Shown here one piece after another: positions 56,823 through 64,000 of a stretch of 64,000 nt of DNA; within the stretch, counting starts at the first letter, position 1, and each line of letters begins with the position of its first letter. This DNA is from Globodera rostochiensis (taxonomy: Eukaryota; Nematoda; Chromadorea; Rhabditida; Heteroderidae). The position numbers were made by a program, and so were the translations under genes. The stretch covers positions 248,001 through 312,000 of the forward strand of contig JAEVLN010000032.1 in the NCBI GenBank assembly GCA_018350325.1. Reading direction: 5' to 3'. Below the pieces are notes generated by a model. It worked only from the letters and a program-made list of their open reading frames with translations, made no database searches and was not told the DNA's origin.

Positions 56823-57570
56823 NNNNNNNNNNNNNNNNNNNNNNNNNNNNNNNNNNNNNNNNNNNNNNNNNNNNNNNNNNNNNNNNNNNNNNNNNNNNNN
56901 NNNNNNNNNNNNNNNNNNNNNNNNNNNNNNNNNNNNNNNNNNNNNNNNNNNNNNNNNNNNNNNNNNNNNNNNNNNNNNNNNNNNNNNNNNNNNNNNNNNN
57001 NNNNNNNNNNNNNNNNNNNNNNNNNNNNNNNNNNNNNNNNNNNNNNNNNNNNNNNNNNNNNNNNNNNNNNNNNNNNNNNNNNNNNNNNNNNNNNNNNNNN
57101 NNNNNNNNNNNNNNNNNNNNNNNNNNNNNNNNNNNNNNNNNNNNNNNNNNNNNNNNNNNNNNNNNNNNNNNNNNNNNNNNNNNNNNNNNNNNNNNNNNNN
57201 NNNNNNNNNNNNNNNNNNNNNNNNNNNNNNNNNNNNNNNNNNNNNNNNNNNNNNNNNNNNNNNNNNNNNNNNNNNNNNNNNNNNNNNNNNNNNNNNNNNN
57301 NNNNNNNNNNNNNNNNNNNNNNNNNNNNNNNNNNNNNNNNNNNNNNNNNNNNNNNNNNNNNNNNNNNNNNNNNNNNNNNNNNNNNNNNNNNNNNNNNNNN
57401 NNNNNNNNNNNNNNNNNNNNNNNNNNNNNNNNNNNNNNNNNNNNNNNNNNNNNNNNNNNNNNNNNNNNNNNNNNNNNNNNNNNNNNNNNNNNNNNNNNNN
57501 NNNNNNNNNNNNNNNNNNNNNNNNNNNNNNNNNNNNNNNNNNNNNNNNNNNNNNNNNNNNNNNNNNNNNN
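56823..57570. other. Assembly gap (748 N)
   Basis: Unresolved bases. Frames that appear open across it are meaningless. Confidence 1.
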
Positions 57571-59004
57571 AAATAACCACCGAGATATAGCATTTTTGTA
57601 CTCTAAAGCAGCGAGCCAAACTAAAGCCTAACAGCAATATTAACTAAATAAAATATTTAAATTCAAACAAAACCCGTGAAAAGAATTTTATTCTGAAAAA
57701 TTACAAGAAAAATTAAAATTATTTATTTCAATAAAGCATTTATTTCTTTCTATTTTTTTCACCTAAAAATAGTTTGAACGCATAGTATTATTAAAAATTA
57801 ATTAAAATTAAAAATATAAACCAAAAATTGGTTCAGCTCCAAAAGTGGACAAAATTGTTAAATAATGCAAACAAAAATTCAAACAGCGAAAGAGGTGGTA
57901 CAACTCAATATGCGATAGTTTAATGCATTGATTGATAGAAAATGTAATTTTTCGTTTCATTTAATCACTTTAATTATTAAAATCACTTTTAAAAAGGATA
58001 GGTTTAATTTTTTTTTGGGTTGAAACATTTTTTGATTCTAGCCACTATCAATTAAGTGTCTTTGTTTGTCAAATTATTTTTACAAAATTACAATATTTTT
58101 TAATTTGAATTAATTACACTTTTACTTAAACCAAATATTAATTGTTTACGCATTACCATAACTTAACAATTAACCCCAATTTGCTTTGCAGAAAAAAACA
58201 TCAAACCACGCCAAGAGAAGGCGCCTTCCAACCCAATGTTTATTTAAGTATTTTTCTTATCGATTTTTTTAAATCAAAAACTTGTGGCATTCTTGGTGTA
58301 TATTTTTTTGTTGGTTTTTGTTTTTATATATTACATAGGATTAAGTTTTATTATTTGAAATTTTAATCAATAAATCACTTTTTCGTTAACATTTAAAAAA
58401 ACAAATTGTTTGTTGGTCATTTCATTTTATTGTCAATTGGGTTGTTTAAAAATGTTACGAGATTTAGCTCGCTGTATTTTCAAAATTGACTTTATATATT
58501 ATAACAAATTTACGCAATGCTTGTTTTTTTCAATAATTATAAGGCCCGTATCCCTTTTCCCCCGATTTACTGCATGGCTTCTAAGCACGATTAGTTTTTA
58601 CGATTATGGTGCAAGGCTGTAATAAATGAATGTTTTATTCCAAATTCGTTGTGAGCATATTAAATATATTTTTACGATTTCAGACGATTTAATTTTTTTG
58701 TCATTATAACCTTTTAATTACAATTCAACAATATTTATATCATCATCTTTAGTTTAGTGGCTCAGCAACTATCCTTTACGTAGCGGTTGCATAGAACTGG
58801 AGAATAAACAATTTATTATAGTAGTTTATAAATAATTAATTTTGAAAAAAAAATTTTTAAAATACGTTTTTGTGTGAATCTTTTAGCGTATTGTAATTTC
58901 ATTCTATTTTTATTTCAATTTACTTTTGTTTTATTTATTAATTTTGGATAAAGTTTATTTTTTGTTTTATCATAGAGCAAAATTTCATGGCACATAAAAA
59001 ATAA

Positions 59005-59112
59005 TGTATACGTCGCATAATCGGCCCACTTTTCTCTGAAACCAGATGGTTAGGCAATGGCCAAGTTCGTGGTAACAAATTTAAAAAAAAAACGATATCC
59101 CAAAAGGCATAA
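59005..59112 (+). CDS. Candidate exon, unrecognised
   Basis: Open for 35 codons to TAA at 59110-59112, with content such as IIGPLFSETRWLGNGQVRGN. No ATG start. GC-richer than its flanks. Confidence 0.35.
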   Translation, partial: CIRRIIGPLFSETRWLGNGQVRGNKFKKKTISQKA

Positions 59113-61615
59113 AACAATCTTAACCTAAAAAAAGTTAATATTTAAATAATACTGGATAAATAATAGAGAAGATATAAAAAATAGAAAAGAAAAATAATTT
59201 GTAACCCTGGGAAAAAATAAAATTATTTATTAAATAATGATTTTATGAAAATTTTTAACATAACTAATATATAATCATTTCTTAAAAACAAATTAATATT
59301 ATTAGTAAAACATACGAGTAAAATAAATTTAAAATAAAAAAGAAAGAATTAATTGGCTGTGTCGATTACCAACCGGGTTCGCATTCTTCATAAAATGTCA
59401 CATTGCAAGAGAAAAAAATGCTAAGTAAAGATATGTAAAATTTCTAAATAAGTTACTGAGCATAAATTAATTAAATATATAAATACAAAATATACAATAA
59501 AAAAAGTATTAATCATGGAAAATCGTTTAAATATCAGCTCTGATATTAATATAAAAGTAATAAAAAACAATTTAATGCGTATAATAATAGCAATTCTGAC
59601 AAATATCCAAGCAAATGCGAAATGCAACATCAAGAAATTATATTATTCTATTAAAAATATTTAAAAAAGCTTGGTAATCCAGCTTAGAACAAAAATAAAA
59701 CGTAAATAATGATAATTTATAAAATTAGATTTAAAATTCATTTAAAGTTTAAACAGAATTAAAAAACAAAACAATTTAAATGGATAAAATGATAGAATTG
59801 AGGTTCAAAAAAAGACAACAAATGCCGGCCGCTGATTTAACCTGCGCCAAATGTAGTAACTGATTCCGAAATGATTATGATTTATTAAAGGTAATAAGTA
59901 AAACAATGATTATTTTACGCAAAGTACCAAATAAAGACTTTTAAAAATACTATTGTAATGTTAAAGCTATAATTCATTAAGTAAGTAGATTAACAAATAA
60001 TAACAACAAACAGAGTGTCCTTGTAAGTAAAACTATTGAACAAATTACAGGCGGCGAAATAATAAATAAGCCTCTTATTTAAGATTAAATTTTTGGAAAA
60101 GTACAAAACGAACGAATGAAATAACAAATATTGGTGCACAACGCCCAGAGAAGCAGTCGGCTAATAACAAGTCGATTGTTCAAGGTAAAAAATAAATCAT
60201 TAATTATTAAGATTAAAAACTAAATTAAGCGTCCATTTAACTTTGTTGACGCAAAGAATAACAATGTATGCATGTTTGACATGGTTATAAATTTAAAATA
60301 AACGACTTATGTTGCATAAAAGAAGATAAAATTAAAAATGCTATAAAACACATTTTAAACTAAATTCGCGCAACAGTCAATTGAAAATATCATCAATATT
60401 TTATTAACGTCTGTCTTTCAAAATAGGCTCATTTAAGGAAAAATTAATCGAAACAATCCTATAATTATTTTAATTTAAATCACGACAAAATTTAACAAAG
60501 AATAAAAATTTTTTGCAACAATTACAGGTCAAAATCAAATGACGACATCAAGCAAGGAGATTAATAATAAATACTTCATTTCAATATTCTTATGTAATAA
60601 AGAATAATTGTAAAAAAAAAAATTAATTTTAATTTCTTAATATCTTGATACAATTAAAAAAAACATCAGAGCTGGATAGCGCCCAGAATGTTGTCAGATA
60701 ATAATTAATTAACAAGGTACTCGATTTATTTTGTTTAATTAGTTGTGTTATAATCATACAAATTATACATGGTGATCGTGCTACTTTCTATTATCAACAA
60801 TTTTTTTTAATAAGTTATTCGTCTGTCACAATATTTGCAGAGTGGCTCTGTCTTGTCTTAAAAAATAACAATCTTGTATTTTTATTGCTAAACGATGATT
60901 AAGACATCTCTGTTTGCATTTTTAAATCTAAATTTTGGTTTATTCATTAAAAAATAAGAAAATATATGAATTTAAAACATATTAATAAATTAGTGCAAAT
61001 AATGTTTTGTCAAATATTGCAAAGAAATGAAACGATCAGATCGCCACAAGTGAAGATGAGAGAAACAATTGAATCAATTTGTGATGAATTAAATTAAATT
61101 TGAATTTTAATGAAAAGCAAACGGAGAACAATTGTAAAATAAATTGTTATTGCCTAAATATAAACAATAAATTAACAAATAAAATGTGATAAAATTTTCA
61201 CAACATACTCGGCCCGTGCACTTAAAATGAGGACGATTTTATTTTAGAATAGCAATCAAAAATATATTTAAAATCAATCAAATCGCGTTTTTGATGAAAT
61301 TCACTTATCTCACAGTCGCATTCCAATCTATAAAATATGTTTGTTTGGACGCATAAAACAGACTTACGCGATCACAATGAATATCGACGGTCACTTTGCA
61401 AGTTGACTCACTCTTAAATTTGAATTTGTCAAACTATTGTTGTAATAAATAAATGTAAAAAAAACCTTCAATATCAAGAAGGATAAAAAATCATTCTGAA
61501 TAGAAAAAACTGGTATTTTATATACAAAGAAAGTTATTTTGATTTTGAAACAAAACAAAGATAAATTTAAAAATCAATTAAAATAGTCAAATTAAAATCT
61601 ATGACAACTTGATAA

Positions 61616-61750
61616 TCTGATCTAAGGGCCTCGAATTATCAAACCGACTGCAAACGGTCCAAAACGGATTTGAAGCGCAACCGAAATTTGGAATGGAATG
61701 TCTGTTGTAGACGCTGCTATGATAAAATTTTGGTAAAACGAAAAATATAA
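61616..61750 (+). CDS. Candidate exon, Cys-rich, unrecognised
   Basis: Open for 44 codons to TAA at 61748-61750, with content such as NYQTDCKRSKTDLKRNRNLE and VCCRRCY. A second plus-strand frame over the same island is also open and protein-like (NRLQTVQNGFEAQPKFGMEC), so the true frame is undecided. Confidence 0.3.
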   Translation, partial: SDLRASNYQTDCKRSKTDLKRNRNLEWNVCCRRCYDKILVKRKI

Positions 61751-61917
61751 ACAAATAAGTTAAATAAAAAGACACAATCAAAATAAATAAATTATTTGAG
61801 TGTATTAAAGCAAAATAATGCGTTAAGCATTTTTTTACTTCAAAGCAACAATAAAAAACGCACTTCTTTGTTAGTTTAAAAATTTACCAGACAATTATTC
61901 CATTCAATTAAAATAAT

Positions 61918-62034
61918 TGTAAAACATTAATATTACACAAATACAAACTGTTGGTGCGCGCGTTTATAAACGATTGCCCGACACAATTTGGATGTCCTGG
62001 TGGTAGTTTATTAAATATGCCAAAAGAATTCTGA
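61918..62034 (+). CDS. Candidate exon, unrecognised
   Basis: Open to TGA at 62032-62034 with content such as VRAFINDCPTQFGCPGGSLL. A short ATG ORF (62034-62096) begins within the stop. Function unknown. Confidence 0.35.
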   Translation, partial: CKTLILHKYKLLVRAFINDCPTQFGCPGGSLLNMPKEF

Positions 62035-62141
62035 TGAGAAATTTTTTCCATAAAAATGACGCCGAAGGAGGAGTCCGGACATTCTCTCACGAATAAAAGC
62101 TGAAGAACGAAGTTTTTCTACCTAAACTGTGATTTTTTTTG

Positions 62142-62605
62142 GTTTGCGTCAAATACCTGAAAGGTTACGGTTTGATCACAAGATATCCGTTGCTAAAGTA
62201 AGTTTTGATTTCGAAAACCAGTAAATAAAAAACTTCTTTTTTTGAGAAGTGAGTTTAGATATTTTTACAATCAAATAGTTTATTTTTTATTTTATCATGT
62301 AATTTTTTTCTTAATAATTTTTTGATTACCTTATTGCTGCTTAATATTTACAATAGATTTCATTTACCTTTTTTTAATAAAAAACAATAAGCATAGAATT
62401 TTAATAGTTCTCAAAATACAGTTTATATTAGTTTTTATAAATTACTCTTTCGGCGATCATTTTTACTTTTAATATCTTTTATAATTAGGTATTATTTTTG
62501 TTTAATTTATAAATTTTTTGTTAGCCCCCGTGCTGCCGTTCCCATCAGGAAATGGATGAATCTTGGCCTAAAATTTTGTCAAAAAGTTACAATATTCTTT
62601 ATATA
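62142..62605 (+). CDS. Two candidate exons with a 327-nt intron
   Basis: Exon one (62142-62197, including KYLKGYGLITRYPLL) ends at a GTAAGT donor. Exon two begins after TTTGTTAG at 62525 (including RAAVPIRKWMNLGLKF). The frame continues across the junction. Product unrecognised. Confidence 0.45.
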
Positions 62606-64000
62606 ATTTATTTAACTCATAATGCGTGCGATAGCATTAAAAGTCTCAATAATTCGAATGCATCATAAAAGCAATTATTACAAGGATTAATTTGGTTTTA
62701 GTGGCTTAAAATTTATAGTTTTTTTTCTTCGAATGACGGCATTGATTAAATATCATTTGAAAAATTCTAAGGTTTTAAAATTGCTACTTACTTTTTCTTT
62801 TATTCGTTATTGTTATTTTAATGCATATGAATTTAGCTCTATTTTGTGATTTATAATAAAATAATTAAACCACAGAATAAATCAAACAAACACACACACA
62901 AAGACTGGAGTGTTAACATTTTGGGGACTTTAGGAGAACTAATTTTATAAATTATTTGTATTTTAGTATTTTAAAAGATTTAGTTAATCATATCATTCAA
63001 TCAGCGCCAAAATATATCACATTCAAAATGATTAGTCATTAACAGTGTTAAATGAATTTACTTTTTTATCCCCAGATTTTGTTTTGTGATTATCAAACAC
63101 TTCTCCTAATATAAAACGAACAAATAATTGGGCAGAAACAAAAATCAAAATCGGAGAATTTTTAAATGAAAATTTATTTGAACAAAAAATATTATAATAA
63201 GATCCTTAATTTTTATTTGTTGAATTAAAATGTATAAAAGATATATTTCTTGAACTAATAAAACCTAGCATTTAAAAAGTTTAAAAAATCACTCAAAACG
63301 CTTAGCCTTGCTGCTTTGGGTCAAAATAAAAGTCAACCCCTGTTCGCAAAAAAAAAAACATGTAAAATTGAAAATCCTGGCCCTATTAAAAAGTTTTCCT
63401 TTAAAAAAGCATAAACTAAAGAAATTTATATAAAACCATCATACTTTACAATTAAAAATTATAAAAAAACCATGCACGAACAAAACAAAGTTTTAAGAGA
63501 ATCTGCGGTACTCTATATATTTCAATAAATATTAAAATACTCAAAGACAACGAAATTAATCACAAAATTGTAATAAAAATAAAATATTGCATTCTAAATA
63601 AACATTTTAAGAAAACTTAAAAGCTAAAACCAAATTGACTACCTTTTTTAAAATTAATTTAATTTCAATTTTTAATTTTTAATTTAACAGGAACAAACAA
63701 AATGAAATTTAAAGATTAAAATAATTATATGACATGGCGCAGATGCAAGACGTAAATAGGCAACAGGTCAAGACAAAGCTGCGACTGTTATGTCTAATTT
63801 ATTGATTAATGGTCACGCCAATTTTTAAACTATTAAATATTTATATAATAAAATAAAAGGTTGTAATTTAGCAGAAAAAAATGTTCTTAATTAAAATTAT
63901 AAAAACCCATTTAGTTTAATTTTTTTTTAAATTTTGCTTAATGATTTTAAGTGTAATATCTAAAAGTAAAACAATAATAATAAATTATTTTATATTAAAA

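Larger units (their letters stand above)
57571..64000. other. AT-rich host DNA with scattered coding-like islands
   Basis: Besides the entries below, open plus-strand islands lie near 58191-58260 (after a TTTGCAG acceptor), 58440-58622 (an ORF of 70 codons), 58757-58795, 59818-59865, 60000-60080, 60127-60184 (ending in CAAG/GTAAAA), 61020-61085 and 61370-61410. A short CA run is at 62890-62900. From 62.6 kb to the end I see no island. Confidence 0.4.

Noticed and set aside
56610..57637. Long ORFs of about 290-330 codons
   Set aside because: They consist almost entirely of unresolved N bases.
1..64000. CRISPR array or bacterial operon
   Set aside because: No regularly spaced palindromic repeats with unique spacers; introns and transposon types show a eukaryotic genome.

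Overview
The window is nuclear DNA from an AT-rich animal, probably an invertebrate. It contains one complete Maverick/Polinton, a virus-like DNA transposon, at 2513-17423. The host assignment rests on spliceosomal introns in the element's polymerase gene (44-73 nt, GTAAG/GTGAG donors, TTTTTAG acceptors), on hAT, mariner, MITE and tRNA-derived repeats in the flanks, and on animal-type regulatory motifs. The species cannot be named from this sequence.

The Polinton has terminal inverted repeats of 749 and 750 bp, AG...CT termini and a perfect 6-bp target duplication (AATACA at 2507-2512 and 17424-17429). The plus strand carries, in order: FtsK/HerA-type packaging ATPase, two small conserved proteins, retroviral-type integrase with a chromodomain, minor (penton-type) capsid protein, a small virion protein, double-jelly-roll major capsid protein, adenain-like protease, a type I membrane protein, and a stand-alone PAZ-domain protein. 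An eight-exon protein-primed family B DNA polymerase runs in from the right on the minus strand (15490-11208). Divergent from it is a full-length two-repeat TATA-binding-protein homologue (16097-16636).

The PAZ protein and the TBP homologue are the most unusual content. They are eukaryote-type genes for small-RNA binding and for promoter recognition, and I do not know either as a standard Polinton gene. Several genes of the element have textbook TATA boxes 25-40 bp upstream of their starts. The divergent promoter between polB and TBP holds repeated TGAGTCAT sites and three copies of TTTGATTGACAGGTG. That 15-mer recurs twice in each terminal repeat and contains the PBX-MEIS decamer TGATTGACAG. 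A reasonable reading is a replicating virus-like element that brings its own TATA factor, uses host transcription factors for its early genes and may interfere with host RNAi. This is inference.

Outside the element (1-2512 and 17430-64000) the DNA is strongly AT-rich with no long ORF. It holds many 60-160 bp GC-richer islands that are open in a protein-like frame, a few with canonical splice sites, so it looks like small exons scattered among long AT-rich introns or decayed genes. It also contains a non-autonomous hAT element with an 8-bp duplication (40908-41918), a deleted mariner (43238-44176), a foldback MITE with an HTH-like remnant (about 47762-48442), a Merlin-like transposase fragment (44270-44401), tRNA-derived repeats, a 107-bp minisatellite, a long hairpin and an assembly gap of N (56823-57570).
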